A stretch of 64,000 nt of DNA from Devosia sp. SL43 (GTDB lineage: Bacteria > Pseudomonadota > Alphaproteobacteria > Rhizobiales > Devosiaceae): the NCBI RefSeq assembly GCF_021729885.1, contig NZ_CP063401.1, forward strand, positions 2,534,501-2,598,500, in the 5' to 3' direction. The position numbers and the translations under genes were made by a program. This document shows, in pieces, positions 1 through 8,404 of this stretch; the first letter of the stretch is position 1, and every line of letters starts with the position of its first letter. The notes under the pieces were generated by a model. That model was not told the origin of the DNA, did no database searches, and saw only the letters and a list, made by a program, of their open reading frames with translations.

Positions 1-230
1 GAGGCATCGCAGGAACGGGCATGGTCGGCTTTGTGAACGGTGGCCAAACGCCCGGTTCAGGCCATGGCCAAGCCGATCTTGCTAGAACGGCCATGGAGGG
101 ATGGGGTGGATTGAGGGCCGGAGTGACCCAGGTCGAAGCCTTGAATCCACCCCAACTCCTGCGTTCCCCGCACATGACGTGCGCTTTGCGAACAAAGTGC
201 GGAATGCGCCAAAAGTCTCAGAGCGATGCT
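1..230. other. Leading intergenic segment, no supportable gene
   Basis: No frame here carries a recognisable protein. A short open frame runs through it on the + strand and a minus-strand ATG at 22 could begin a gene leaving the window, but neither can be supported. The segment is best read as the distal upstream region of the sdh operon. Confidence 0.4.
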
Positions 231-276
231 TTGATTTTGTAAGCTTTGGGCGCTAGAAGTCTCGAACCATTCCAAA
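231..276 (+). promoter_or_regulatory. Candidate sdh promoter with an Irr-like operator
   Basis: TTGATT at 231-236 is followed after 17 bases by TAGAAG at 254-259, an acceptable sigma-70-like pair. Immediately downstream, 260-276 reads as two half sites TCTCGAA and TTCCAAA around CCA. It matches 11 of 14 fixed positions of the Rhizobiales iron-control element (TTTAGAA-N3-TTCTAAA) bound by Irr. The placement near +1 would suit repression of an iron-rich enzyme. Both the promoter and the operator are inferred by eye. Confidence 0.35.
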
Positions 277-305
277 CTAGCGGCCCCCTCCCGCAAGGAA
301 TTCTC

Positions 306-692
306 ATGACGGTTCGAGCCCGCCCGCTTTCCCCCCATTTGCAGATCTACCGCTGGACCATCACCATGGCGATGTCGATCGCCCACCGCGCCACCGGCAT
401 CGCCAATTATGCCGGTACGCTGTTCCTGGTGATCTGGCTGGCCGCCGCCGCCTGGGGGCAGGAGCCGCTCAATGTGGTCAATTCCATCTATGGCAGCTGG
501 TTCGGCCAGCTGGTGCTGTTCGGGTTCACCTGGAGCCTGATCCACCACATGCTGGGCGGGATCCGCCACTTCATCTGGGATTTCATCATCGGCATGGAGC
601 CGGGGCAGCGTGAAATGCTGGCCTGGGGCAACCTCATCGCTTCCATCGTCCTGACCCTCCTGGTCTGGACCGTTTTCGTCTGGATGGCATGA
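306..692 (+). CDS. sdhC: Succinate dehydrogenase cytochrome b556 subunit SdhC
   Basis: This is one of the two membrane anchors of respiratory complex II, which binds heme b and ubiquinone and carries electrons from SdhB into the quinone pool. The protein is 128 aa with three hydrophobic segments. It shows the family SIAHRATG motif (residues 24-31, quinone-site Ser and Arg) and the [13 protein letters not shown] block (80-92) that contains the heme-ligand histidine region. The ATG at 306 was chosen because AAGGA lies about 7 bases upstream and the protein then begins like other SdhC sequences. It overlaps sdhD by 4 bases (ATGA), so translation is probably coupled. Confidence 0.96.
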   Translation: MTVRARPLSPHLQIYRWTITMAMSIAHRATGIANYAGTLFLVIWLAAAAWGQEPLNVVNSIYGSWFGQLVLFGFTWSLIHHMLGGIRHFIWDFIIGMEPGQREMLAWGNLIASIVLTLLVWTVFVWMA

Positions 693-1084
693 TGCGCGAA
701 CAGATCATTACCCGCGACATGGTCGCCAATCCCAAGTCGGCCTATGGCGACAAGAAGGCCTCGACCCGCCACTTCATCACCCAGCGTCTGACAGGCGCGA
801 TCAACATCGCCTTCCTTATCCTGCTGCTGTTTGTGGTGGTGCGGCTGGCCGGACAGGACCGGCCCGACATGGTGGCCGTGATCGGCAATGGCTGGATCGG
901 CATTCCGCTGGCCATTCTCCTCGTCATCGTCACCATCCACATGCGCAACGGCATGCGCGACACGCTGGAAGATTATCTCCACGGCCGCCTCTACCGCTTC
1001 GCCATGCTCAAGAACACGCTGTTCTGCATCATCATCGGGCTGGTGGGCGTCGTTTCCATTCTCAAGCTCGTCTTCTGGGGTTAG
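689..1084 (+). CDS. sdhD: Succinate dehydrogenase hydrophobic anchor subunit SdhD
   Basis: This is the second membrane anchor of complex II, 131 aa with three predicted helices. The QRLTGA segment near residue 38 and the [16 protein letters not shown] block (about 88-103) are the conserved parts: the His is the expected second heme ligand and the Asp-Tyr pair lies at the quinone site. It starts inside the sdhC stop codon and ends 5 bases before sdhA, as expected for a tightly packed sdhCDA operon. Confidence 0.95.
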   Translation: MMREQIITRDMVANPKSAYGDKKASTRHFITQRLTGAINIAFLILLLFVVVRLAGQDRPDMVAVIGNGWIGIPLAILLVIVTIHMRNGMRDTLEDYLHGRLYRFAMLKNTLFCIIIGLVGVVSILKLVFWG

Positions 1085-1089
1085 TCGCC

Positions 1090-2901
1090 ATGGCGCAATA
1101 CGAACTCATCGACCACGAATTCGACGTGGTCGTGGTGGGCGCCGGCGGCGCGGGCCTGCGCGCCACGCTCGGCATGGCCGAGCAGGGCTTCAACACCGCC
1201 TGCATCACCAAGGTCTTCCCGACCCGCAGCCACACCGTGGCGGCGCAGGGCGGCATCGCGGCCTCGCTGCAGAATATGGGCCCAGACTCGTGGCAGTGGC
1301 ACATGTACGACACCGTCAAGGGGTCGGACTGGCTGGGCGACAACGACGCCATGGAATATCTGGCGCGCGAAGCGCCGGCCGCCATCTATGAGCTCGAACA
1401 CTACGGCGTGCCGTTTTCGCGCACCACCGAAGGCAAGATCTACCAGCGCCCCTTCGGCGGCCACATGACCGAATTCGGCGAAGGCCCGCCGGTGCAGCGC
1501 ACCTGCGCCGCCGCCGACCGCACTGGCCACGCGATCCTCCACACCCTCTATGGCCAGAGCCTGCGCCATAATGCGCAGTTCTATATCGAATATTTCGCCC
1601 TCGACCTGATCATGGGCGACAATGGCGAATGCCAGGGCATCATCGCCTGGAAGCTGGACGACGGCACGCTGCACCGCTTCCGCGCCAAGCTGGTCGTGCT
1701 GGCCACCGGCGGCTATGGCCGTTCCTATTTCTCCGCCACTTCGGCCCATACCTGCACCGGCGACGGCAACGGCATGGTCGCCCGCGCCGGCCTGCCGCTG
1801 CAGGATATGGAATTCGTGCAGTTCCATCCCACGGGAATCTATGGCGCGGGCGTGCTGATCACCGAAGGCGCGCGCGGCGAGGGCGGCTATCTCACCAATT
1901 CGGAGGGCGAGCGCTTCATGGAGCGCTATGCCCCCAATGCCAAGGACCTCGCGTCGCGCGACGTCGTCTCCCGCTGCATGACGCTCGAAATCCGCGAGGG
2001 GCGCGGCGTCGGTCCCAAGAAGGACCACATCTACCTGCACCTCGACCACCTCGATCCCAAGGTGCTGCATGAGCGCCTGCCGGGCATCACCGAATCGGCG
2101 AAGATTTTTGCGGGCGTCGACCTGACCCGCGAGCCCATCCCGGTGCTGCCGACGGTGCATTACAATATGGGCGGCATCCCCGCGAACTATCATGGTGAGG
2201 TTCTCGACCCGACGCCTGACAACCCTGACCGTATCGTGCCCGGCCTGATGGCTGTGGGCGAGGCCGCCTGCGCCTCGGTGCATGGCGCCAACCGGCTGGG
2301 CTCCAATTCGCTCACCGACCTCGTGGTCTTCGGCCGCGCCGCCGCCATCCGCGCCGGCAAGGTGGTCGACAAGGCAGCGCCAATCCCTGGTATCAACGCG
2401 GCGCAGGACGCTAAAATCCTCGCCCGCTTCGACCGGCTGCGCAACGCTTCAGGCTCAAAGCCGACCGCCGAAATCCGCGACGCCATGCAGCACACCATGC
2501 AGGAAGATGCTGCCGTGTTCCGCACCTCGGAGTCGCTCAAGTCGGGCGTGGCCCGCATGACCGACATCTATGGCCAGCTGAGGGACGTCGCCGTTACCGA
2601 CCGGAGCCTGATCTGGAATTCAGACCTCGTTGAAACGCTCGAACTCGAAAACCTCATGGCCAATGCCATGGTTACTGTGGTCTCGGCCGAAGCCCGCCAC
2701 GAAAGCCGCGGCGCCCATGCACACGAGGACTTCCCCAGCCGCGACGACGAGAACTGGCGCAAACACACGCTGAGCTGGCTCAACATTGAGACTGGTGCCG
2801 TCAAGCTCGGCTACCGTCCGGTCCATGTCGATCCGCTGACGCCCGAAAGCGAGGGCGGCATCAACCTCAAGAAGATCGCGCCAAAGGCACGCGTGTACTG
2901 A
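1090..2901 (+). CDS. sdhA: Succinate dehydrogenase flavoprotein subunit SdhA
   Basis: This is the catalytic FAD subunit that oxidises succinate to fumarate in the TCA cycle on the cytoplasmic face of the membrane. It is 603 aa, the normal length. A dinucleotide-binding GAGGAGLRA lies at 17-25. The FAD-attachment His is in [12 protein letters not shown] (His 48). The substrate-site segments GGHMTEFGE and SRDVVSRCM and the HYNMGGI block are all intact. It follows sdhD by 5 bases. Unusually, sdhB does not follow directly: four small genes and a repeat come first. Confidence 0.98.
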   Translation: MAQYELIDHEFDVVVVGAGGAGLRATLGMAEQGFNTACITKVFPTRSHTVAAQGGIAASLQNMGPDSWQWHMYDTVKGSDWLGDNDAMEYLAREAPAAIYELEHYGVPFSRTTEGKIYQRPFGGHMTEFGEGPPVQRTCAAADRTGHAILHTLYGQSLRHNAQFYIEYFALDLIMGDNGECQGIIAWKLDDGTLHRFRAKLVVLATGGYGRSYFSATSAHTCTGDGNGMVARAGLPLQDMEFVQFHPTGIYGAGVLITEGARGEGGYLTNSEGERFMERYAPNAKDLASRDVVSRCMTLEIREGRGVGPKKDHIYLHLDHLDPKVLHERLPGITESAKIFAGVDLTREPIPVLPTVHYNMGGIPANYHGEVLDPTPDNPDRIVPGLMAVGEAACASVHGANRLGSNSLTDLVVFGRAAAIRAGKVVDKAAPIPGINAAQDAKILARFDRLRNASGSKPTAEIRDAMQHTMQEDAAVFRTSESLKSGVARMTDIYGQLRDVAVTDRSLIWNSDLVETLELENLMANAMVTVVSAEARHESRGAHAHEDFPSRDDENWRKHTLSWLNIETGAVKLGYRPVHVDPLTPESEGGINLKKIAPKARVY

Positions 2902-2903
2902 TC

Positions 2904-3332
2904 ATGCGTTTGGCGGTTGCCTCAACGGTTGTTCTGGTGCTCGGCGCTGCGGCGCCGGCCAATGCCGTTTCGGAAACCGCCGAAGGCTTTTCGCGCGCCA
3001 TGCAGGGCTGCTGGAATCGCGTCGACACGAATGATGACGCCTCGCACCAGATGTGCCTGGATGGCGGGCTTACCGGCACTTTGACCGTGATGGAGTGCCA
3101 AACCCACGACGACCTGACGGAATGCTCCAGCCAGGAAGGCCGCTACGAATTCCGGGACGAAAAGTTCTGGCGTAGCTATGCGGACGGCCCGCTTGCCGGC
3201 GGCCTCGACAATTGCGACGTGCGGCTTGAGGCAGGCAAGCAGGTCGAACTGCACAATTGCCAATGGACCACTGAGCCGGCTTTGGGCGCTTCGGCTGACG
3301 ACGCGGTCTATGAGAGGGCGTTCGGGCAATGA
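2904..3332 (+). CDS. Small secreted cysteine-containing protein, unknown
   Basis: The protein is 142 aa with a clear Sec signal peptide (MRLAVASTVVLVLGAAAPANA), giving a mature domain of about 120 aa with six cysteines (CW, MCLDG, ECQ, ECSS, NCDV, NCQW). Oxidised periplasmic folding with disulfides is therefore likely. It resembles no family I can name. It begins 2 bases after the sdhA stop and overlaps the next gene by 4 bases, so it belongs to the sdh transcript. Its position suggests a Devosia-type lineage insertion between sdhA and sdhB. No function is claimed. Confidence 0.75.
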   Translation: MRLAVASTVVLVLGAAAPANAVSETAEGFSRAMQGCWNRVDTNDDASHQMCLDGGLTGTLTVMECQTHDDLTECSSQEGRYEFRDEKFWRSYADGPLAGGLDNCDVRLEAGKQVELHNCQWTTEPALGASADDAVYERAFGQ

Positions 3333-3757
3333 CTGACATCGGCTATTCCGGTACGCCTCTCGCACAAAAACTCGGCCTCAAGGTTGGGCAGCGGGCGCTG
3401 TTCATCGACCTGCCGCAATCGCTGGCCGATCTGACGACTGCCCGCGCGTTCATCGAATCCACCCGCATCACCGTCGAGCAGCTTGGCGACACCGCCAAGG
3501 GCTATGATTTCATCCATCTTTTCACCGCTGCCCGCTCGGTGCTCGAAGCCTTGGCCCAGCCGCTGATGAACCTGGTCGCGCGCGACGGCATGATCTGGAT
3601 CAGCTGGCCAAAGAAGGCATCCAAAGTTGCCACCGACATAACCGAAGACGTCATTCGAGAAGTCGTGTTGCCGATAGGATTGGTGGATGTAAAGGTATGC
3701 GCGGTCGACGAGGTTTGGTCAGGACTGAAACTCGTCATCCGCAAGGAACTACGGTGA
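3329..3757 (+). CDS. DUF3052-like cytoplasmic protein
   Basis: The protein is 142 aa with no signal peptide. The N-terminal GYSGTPLAQKLGLKVGQRA block and the later DGMIWISWPKKASK segment are typical of the DUF3052 family, small Rossmann-like proteins of unknown role. It overlaps the preceding secreted protein by 4 bases (ATGA) and is followed by a 32-base gap. Translational coupling to a periplasmic protein inside the sdh operon is odd for a cytoplasmic protein of this type. The family assignment is from memory of its sequence pattern. Confidence 0.7.
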   Translation: MTDIGYSGTPLAQKLGLKVGQRALFIDLPQSLADLTTARAFIESTRITVEQLGDTAKGYDFIHLFTAARSVLEALAQPLMNLVARDGMIWISWPKKASKVATDITEDVIREVVLPIGLVDVKVCAVDEVWSGLKLVIRKELR

Positions 3758-3789
3758 CTTTACTTTAATCCAACCACAGGGAGACCAGC

Positions 3790-4098
3790 ATGAAGACTAT
3801 TGTTGCGACGACCCTCGGGGCCGCCATGGCGCTTGCCGCCATCCTGCCCGCCAGCGCCGGCACCATCGGCGACGGTTATGACAAGTGGACCATCTATTCC
3901 GACGACACCATTGCCTGCATCGAGTCCGACGCAGCCGCCAAGCTGACGCCGGTCCAGTACACCTATCTGGAATCGATCATGGACAACCAGGTGAACGCCT
4001 ATGAGACCTGGAAGGACAACGGCCTGACCCTGTCTGACACGGTCAAGGTGCATACCTTCGTCTGGGCCGCCGGCCCCGATTGCGTGCTCAAGAGCTAA
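3790..4098 (+). CDS. Small secreted protein, unknown
   Basis: The protein is 102 aa with a signal peptide ending near ASAGT and a mature part of about 80 aa containing two cysteines (ACIE and DCVLK), which may form one disulfide. GGGAGACC precedes the ATG at a good ribosome-binding distance. It is charged, rich in Tyr, Asp and Thr, and matches nothing I recognise. It lies in the sdhA-sdhB interval, and a perfect hairpin separates it from the next small gene. Confidence 0.7.
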   Translation: MKTIVATTLGAAMALAAILPASAGTIGDGYDKWTIYSDDTIACIESDAAAKLTPVQYTYLESIMDNQVNAYETWKDNGLTLSDTVKVHTFVWAAGPDCVLKS

Positions 4099-4105
4099 GA
4101 TCAAT

Positions 4106-4127
4106 GCCGGGCGGTCTGCCGCCCGGC
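4106..4127 (+). other. Perfect 9-bp hairpin between two small genes
   Basis: GCCGGGCGG at 4106-4114, a 4-base TCTG loop, and CCGCCCGGC at 4119-4127. There is no following T-run, so it is not a clear Rho-independent terminator. It could protect mRNA from 3' decay or lower readthrough into the downstream gene and sdhB. Confidence 0.7.
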
Positions 4128-4153
4128 ACCCACTCTCCAACAGGATTGCCTCA

Positions 4154-4450
4154 ATGTCCCTGCTCCGCCTGTCCGCCCTGGTGCTTGCTGCCGCGCTGAT
4201 CCCCGTGAGCGCCGCGCAGGCCGCTCCGACCGCCGAGCAGAAGGCCGAGTTCTACCGGGTCTGCATGGGCATCGCCGAAAACGATACGCTGTGTTCGTGC
4301 AAGGCGGACGCGGCGATGACGCTGATCGATGAGCGATTCATGGACGTGGTGATTGCCGGCATGAAGGGCGGCGCCACCGCTCCTGAAGATGCGGTGCCCT
4401 ACAACACCTACGTCGCCAAATCGAACCAGATCTGCAAGCCGAACTACTGA
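4154..4450 (+). CDS. Small secreted cysteine-containing protein, unknown
   Basis: The protein is 98 aa with a signal peptide cleaved near AQAAP and a mature domain of about 75 aa with four cysteines (VCMG, LCSC, ICKP). The spacing suits two disulfides. AGGA lies about 9 bases before the ATG. It is the last of four small genes between sdhA and sdhB, and an inverted repeat follows it. I do not recognise a family; the C-terminal region YNTYVAKSNQICKPNY is compact and ends at a Cys-Lys-Pro. Confidence 0.7.
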   Translation: MSLLRLSALVLAAALIPVSAAQAAPTAEQKAEFYRVCMGIAENDTLCSCKADAAMTLIDERFMDVVIAGMKGGATAPEDAVPYNTYVAKSNQICKPNY

Positions 4451-4478
4451 TGATGCACGGATGCGCCACCATCGCGAT

Positions 4479-4577
4479 GTCATCACGGCGCAGGCCGGGA
4501 TCCATGCGGTGAAGCCGTCCCGGACACTGCGTTTGCGGCGAGCGCCGGACATGGATGCCGGCCTGCGCCGGAATGAC
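4479..4577. repeat. Intergenic inverted-repeat element, family A copy 1
   Basis: The ends are inverted copies: GTCATCACGGCGCAGGCCGG at the left and CCGGCCTGCGCCGGAATGAC at the right in reverse orientation. The interior holds CCATGCGGTGAAGCCGTCCCG. A second copy of nearly the same length (98 versus 99 bp) lies at 40612-40709 with clear identity along its length. It has no coding capacity and resembles the REP/MITE-like elements common between Rhizobiales genes. It sits inside the sdh operon, upstream of sdhB. Confidence 0.8.
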
Positions 4578-4638
4578 CCGGTGGATTGTTGAATACTTGG
4601 GCCGCCCCTCGAGCCCGCGTTGAGAAGGAATGCGACCC

Positions 4639-5421
4639 ATGGTCGAACTGATGCTCCCCAAGGCCGATCGGCCGACCAAGGGCAAGACCTGGCCCAAGCC
4701 GGCCAATGCCAAGCGCCTGCGCGAATACCACATCTATCGCTACAATCCGGACGAGGACGCCAATCCGCGCATCGACACCTATTTCGTCGATCTCGACGAT
4801 TGCGGCCCGATGATCCTGGATGGCCTGCTGTGGATCAAGAACAAGGTCGATGCGACCCTGACCCTGCGCCGCTCCTGCCGCGAGGGCATTTGTGGCTCCT
4901 GCTCGATGAACATCAACGGGCTCAATACCCTGGCCTGCACCAAGGGCATGGATGACAGCTCGGGTCCGATCAAGATCTACCCGCTGCCGCACATGCCCGT
5001 GGTCAAGGACCTGGTGCCTGATCTCACCACCTTCTACGCCCAGCATCGCGCCATCGAGCCCTGGCTCAAGACCACATCGCCGACGCCGACCAAGGAATGG
5101 ACCCAGACCGTTCCCCAGCGCGCCAAGCTCGACGGGCTCTATGAGTGCATCCTCTGCGCCTGCTGCTCGACCTCGTGCCCGAGCTATTGGTGGAACGGCG
5201 AGAAGTATCTGGGGCCCGCTGCCTTGCTGCAGGCCTATCGCTGGCTGATCGACTCGCGCGACGAAACCACCCAGGAGCGTCTCGACGACCTCGAGGACCC
5301 CTTCAAGCTGTTCCGCTGCCACACCATCATGAACTGCGCCAAGGTCTGCCCCAAAGGCTTGAACCCGGCCAAGGCCATCGCCGAAATCAAGAAGATGATG
5401 GTGGAGCGCAAGGCGGCTTAG
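4639..5421 (+). CDS. sdhB: Succinate dehydrogenase iron-sulfur subunit SdhB
   Basis: This subunit links SdhA to the membrane anchors through three Fe-S clusters. The [2Fe-2S] ligands are in [10 protein letters not shown] plus the later LACT. The [4Fe-4S] and [3Fe-4S] ligands are in [12 protein letters not shown] and in [14 protein letters not shown]. The protein is 260 aa. The ATG at 4639 is preferred over one at 4630 because GAGAAGGA would abut the earlier codon but stands about 9 bases from the later one. It is separated from sdhA by 1.7 kb of small genes and a repeat, so it may be read from the long transcript, its own promoter, or both. Confidence 0.97.
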   Translation: MVELMLPKADRPTKGKTWPKPANAKRLREYHIYRYNPDEDANPRIDTYFVDLDDCGPMILDGLLWIKNKVDATLTLRRSCREGICGSCSMNINGLNTLACTKGMDDSSGPIKIYPLPHMPVVKDLVPDLTTFYAQHRAIEPWLKTTSPTPTKEWTQTVPQRAKLDGLYECILCACCSTSCPSYWWNGEKYLGPAALLQAYRWLIDSRDETTQERLDDLEDPFKLFRCHTIMNCAKVCPKGLNPAKAIAEIKKMMVERKAA

Positions 5422-5484
5422 GCTAGCCAGCGCCTTGGCTGGGCGGTAGGATTCGCCGCCGTCCAATCGGGCAAGGGAGCTTTC

Positions 5485-6870
5485 ATGAGCGACGCTGGCA
5501 CATCGACGACGGCGGGGTCCCCGCCGCGACCGGCCCGCATTGCCCCCATGCCCAAGGGCCTGCCGATATTGGGCCATCTGGTCGATATCGGGCTTGATCC
5601 CTTCACCGCCTTCGAGAAGTGGTCGGCCGAATATGGCGATATCGTCCGCCTGAAGCTGGGCAACTGGCCGACGTTGCTGGTCAGCGGCTCGGACCTGATC
5701 GAGCAGGTGCTGGTCAAGCAGCACGAGAACTTCACCAAGCATCGCTTCTTCTGGCGCCATGTGACGCTGGCTGCCGGCACGGGCCTGTTCACCAGCGAGG
5801 GCGCCCTGTGGCAGCGCCAGCGCAAGTTGGCGGCGCCCGCTTTCGCCGGATCGCGGCTGACCAGCTACGACACCGCCATGACTGAAATCACCGAGCGGAT
5901 GCTGGAGGATTGGCCCGATGGCGAGGTCATCGACCTGCTGCCGCAGATGATGGGACTGGGAATCCGCATCGCCGCGCGCACCATGTTCAGCGCCGAGCTC
6001 GAAGCCGACGTCAAGGTGATCGACGATGCCATGAACGACATCCTGTCCGAGATCACCCGTCGCTATTCGCGGCTGTTCCTGATCCCCGACGCGGTGCCCC
6101 TGCCCGGCCATATCCGCTATCGCAAGGCCGTGGCCACCATCGAAAACATCGTGACCCGCATCATTGCCGAACGGCAGGGCGGCACAGACGATCGCGGCGA
6201 CCTGATCTCCATGCTGCTGGCGGCGCGCGACGAGCAGGGCCAGCCTATGACGCCCCGGCAGCTGCGCGACGAAGTGCTGACCATGCTGATCGCCGGCTAC
6301 GAGACTTCGGCAGTCACCATGTGCTGGGGCCTGCATGCCCTCAGCCAGCGGCCGGACCTGCAGGACGCCATTGCCGCGGAAGTGCGCGAGATCGTCGGCG
6401 ACGGGCCGATCCGCCACGAAAACCTGGCGCAGATGAAGGTCACCGAAAACGTCGTCATCGAGACGCTGCGCCTCTATCCGGCGGCCTGGGCCTTCGGGCG
6501 CGAGGCAAAAGCCGATTGCCGCATCGGCGATTACGACGTGCCGGCGGGGACCACGGTCTATATCAGCTCCTGGGCCATCCACCGGAATCCCGCCTATTAC
6601 GAGGATCCGCTGGCTTTCAAGCCGGAGCGCTGGACCAGCGAGCTGCGCAAGAGCCTGCCGCGCTTCGGCTACCTGCCCTTTGGCGGTGGGCCGCGCATCT
6701 GCATTGGCAATCGCTTTGCCATGATGGAGGCGATGCTGCTGATCGGCACGATCTGCCGTCGCTTCCGCCTGGAGGCGCATGGACCAAAGAGCCTCAAGCC
6801 GCGCCCGACCCTGACCCTGCGACCGGCAGGCCAGGTGCTGGCCGGCGTCAGCCGGCGCGAGACCGCTTAA
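5485..6870 (+). CDS. Cytochrome P450
   Basis: This is a heme-thiolate monooxygenase of 461 aa without a membrane anchor. The I-helix oxygen-activation motif AGYETS is at 270-275, the ExxR pair is at 326-329 (ETLR), and the heme-binding loop FGGGPRICIG is at 399-408 with Cys 406 as ligand. The sequence style (PKGLPILGH at the N terminus, AWAFGREA after ExxR) is nearer fatty-acid/CYP4-CYP102-type enzymes than camphor-type ones. AAGGGAG precedes the ATG. No ferredoxin or reductase gene is adjacent. It converges with a hydrolase gene, their stop codons sharing TTAA. Confidence 0.93.
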   Translation: MSDAGTSTTAGSPPRPARIAPMPKGLPILGHLVDIGLDPFTAFEKWSAEYGDIVRLKLGNWPTLLVSGSDLIEQVLVKQHENFTKHRFFWRHVTLAAGTGLFTSEGALWQRQRKLAAPAFAGSRLTSYDTAMTEITERMLEDWPDGEVIDLLPQMMGLGIRIAARTMFSAELEADVKVIDDAMNDILSEITRRYSRLFLIPDAVPLPGHIRYRKAVATIENIVTRIIAERQGGTDDRGDLISMLLAARDEQGQPMTPRQLRDEVLTMLIAGYETSAVTMCWGLHALSQRPDLQDAIAAEVREIVGDGPIRHENLAQMKVTENVVIETLRLYPAAWAFGREAKADCRIGDYDVPAGTTVYISSWAIHRNPAYYEDPLAFKPERWTSELRKSLPRFGYLPFGGGPRICIGNRFAMMEAMLLIGTICRRFRLEAHGPKSLKPRPTLTLRPAGQVLAGVSRRETA

Positions 6871-7724
6871 GCCGTACGGGTCTGGCGATTGTCCAGCGCG
6901 CTCTGGCGACCGACATCGTCGACGAACTGATCGAGCAGCTGGTTGAAGGTGTCAGGCGCGTCGAGGAACGGGGCATGCCCCACTTCGGGGATAACATGGC
7001 ACTGGCCGTGCCAGAGCGTGTTGTAGGCGAGGCTGTTGACATAGCTCAGTCGGGCTATGGGCTCATGGGCGCCATTGACGATGGCTACCGGCACGGACGC
7101 GTGTTCGACGGCCAGCTTCTGGTCGGACCAGTCGCCGCGCGACAGGCCCCGGAAGATGGCCGTCCGCACCCGCCCGTCGGCCCGGGCGATGGATTGCAGC
7201 TGCTCGGGCTGCGGATGATCGCCATAGCACAGCCGCCCGAAGCGCTCGATGTCACGCAAGTTGAACTGTTCCTTGGAGGTCAGCAGCATGTCCCAGCTGG
7301 TGTGGAAGGCGCGCAGCATGGCGAGCGGCCCGCGCGACACAGGCGGCGTGCCCGTCAGCATCAGGCCGGCAACGGCCTTGTTGTGTTCCAGCATGTCGAT
7401 GGCGACATGGCCGCCCAGCGACCAGCCGAACACCGCGACATGGGTCAGGCCGAGCTGGTCAATGACCTCGCCGACCGTGGCGGCCATTGCCTGCAGCGTA
7501 TAGGCAGCCTGCGGATCGTCCGCATTGGCCGACGCGCCGTGTCCCGGCAGATCGAGCGCAATCATCCGGTGCCTGTCGGCCATGGGATGGGCAAACTGGT
7601 TGTCGAACACATCCTTGCTGGCACCCGACCCATGCAACATCAGCAGCGGCATGCCGGTGCCGCGCGATTGCCGGACGCTGATCTGGCCGTTGGTTGTGTA
7701 GAGAATGCTGTCTATGGTGTTCAT
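6867..7724 (-). CDS. Alpha/beta hydrolase
   Basis: This is a serine hydrolase of about 285 aa. LHGSGAS is the oxyanion-hole segment, GWSLGGH the nucleophile elbow with the catalytic Ser, and EVGHAPFLDAP carries the catalytic His. A small cap domain lies between the elbow and the His. The ATG at 7724 fits family length. An upstream ATG at 7760 and longer forms are possible, because no strong ribosome-binding site marks either. Its stop overlaps that of the convergent P450 gene. The substrate is unknown. Confidence 0.87.
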   Translation of the reverse strand: MNTIDSILYTTNGQISVRQSRGTGMPLLMLHGSGASKDVFDNQFAHPMADRHRMIALDLPGHGASANADDPQAAYTLQAMAATVGEVIDQLGLTHVAVFGWSLGGHVAIDMLEHNKAVAGLMLTGTPPVSRGPLAMLRAFHTSWDMLLTSKEQFNLRDIERFGRLCYGDHPQPEQLQSIARADGRVRTAIFRGLSRGDWSDQKLAVEHASVPVAIVNGAHEPIARLSYVNSLAYNTLWHGQCHVIPEVGHAPFLDAPDTFNQLLDQFVDDVGRQSALDNRQTRTA

Positions 7725-7852
7725 GCTGTGGCCAATCGCCGGTTTCTGCGCGAAAACCATGCCATGCAAAGCTTCTCTATCCCGTTGATGGAGACGGTGA
7801 AGGAAGCCATAAGCCGAACGGTAAAGTTTGTCGGCAGTGAACGGGGGCCCGC

Positions 7853-8398
7853 ATGCAGACCATCCTCGATACCATTGTAACGCTGGTTGGGCTGGCAACG
7901 GTTGGCCAGTATGCCTGGTCACTGCGGGCGCACTTTGCGTCCGACCAGGTGCCCACGGGCACCAAGGTGATTTCGCTGGCCGTGGTGCTGAGCCTCGTCA
8001 GCTACCTCTACCTGCAATGGACAGTGGAGCAGCCGGCCTTCGCCCAGATCATTGGCCTATTGCTGATGCTGGCGAGCCTGGCCTTGTTCTGGGCGGCAAT
8101 CTTCGCGTCGCGTGAGGCCAATCTCCTCTTGGCCTTCGACGAGAAAAAACCGCATGGCATCGTGGCGATCGGACCATACCAATATGTCCGCCACCCCTTC
8201 TATCTGTCGTACCTGATCTTCTGGGGCGCCTGGGCGATCGCCAGCTGGCACCTGCTCGGCGCCCTGCCGTTTATCGCCATGCTCGCCATCTATGTGACTG
8301 CGGCACGCGGCGAAGAGCAGAAGTTTGAGAACTCGCCTCTGGCGGAGGACTACCGGGCCTATCGCAAGCGCGCCGGCTTTCTCTGGGCCAAGTTCTAG
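7853..8398 (+). CDS. Isoprenylcysteine carboxyl methyltransferase (ICMT/PEMT) family membrane protein
   Basis: The protein is 181 aa with four to five hydrophobic helices. The hallmark block GPYQYVRHPFYLSYLIF (about 104-120) and the following EEQKF...YRAYRKRAGFL segment bind S-adenosylmethionine in ICMT/PEMT-fold enzymes. The bacterial substrate is unknown; a lipid or small hydrophobic molecule is usual for the fold. It diverges from the hydrolase gene upstream and converges with the TerB-like gene 6 bases downstream. Confidence 0.85.
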   Translation: MQTILDTIVTLVGLATVGQYAWSLRAHFASDQVPTGTKVISLAVVLSLVSYLYLQWTVEQPAFAQIIGLLLMLASLALFWAAIFASREANLLLAFDEKKPHGIVAIGPYQYVRHPFYLSYLIFWGAWAIASWHLLGALPFIAMLAIYVTAARGEEQKFENSPLAEDYRAYRKRAGFLWAKF

Positions 8399-8404
8399 AC
8401 CGAC

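Noticed and set aside
4483..6780. 765-codon open frame opposite sdhB and the P450 gene
   Set aside because: Low-complexity His/Gly/Arg/Gln-rich translation typical of antisense in GC-rich coding DNA; the + strand genes are unmistakable.
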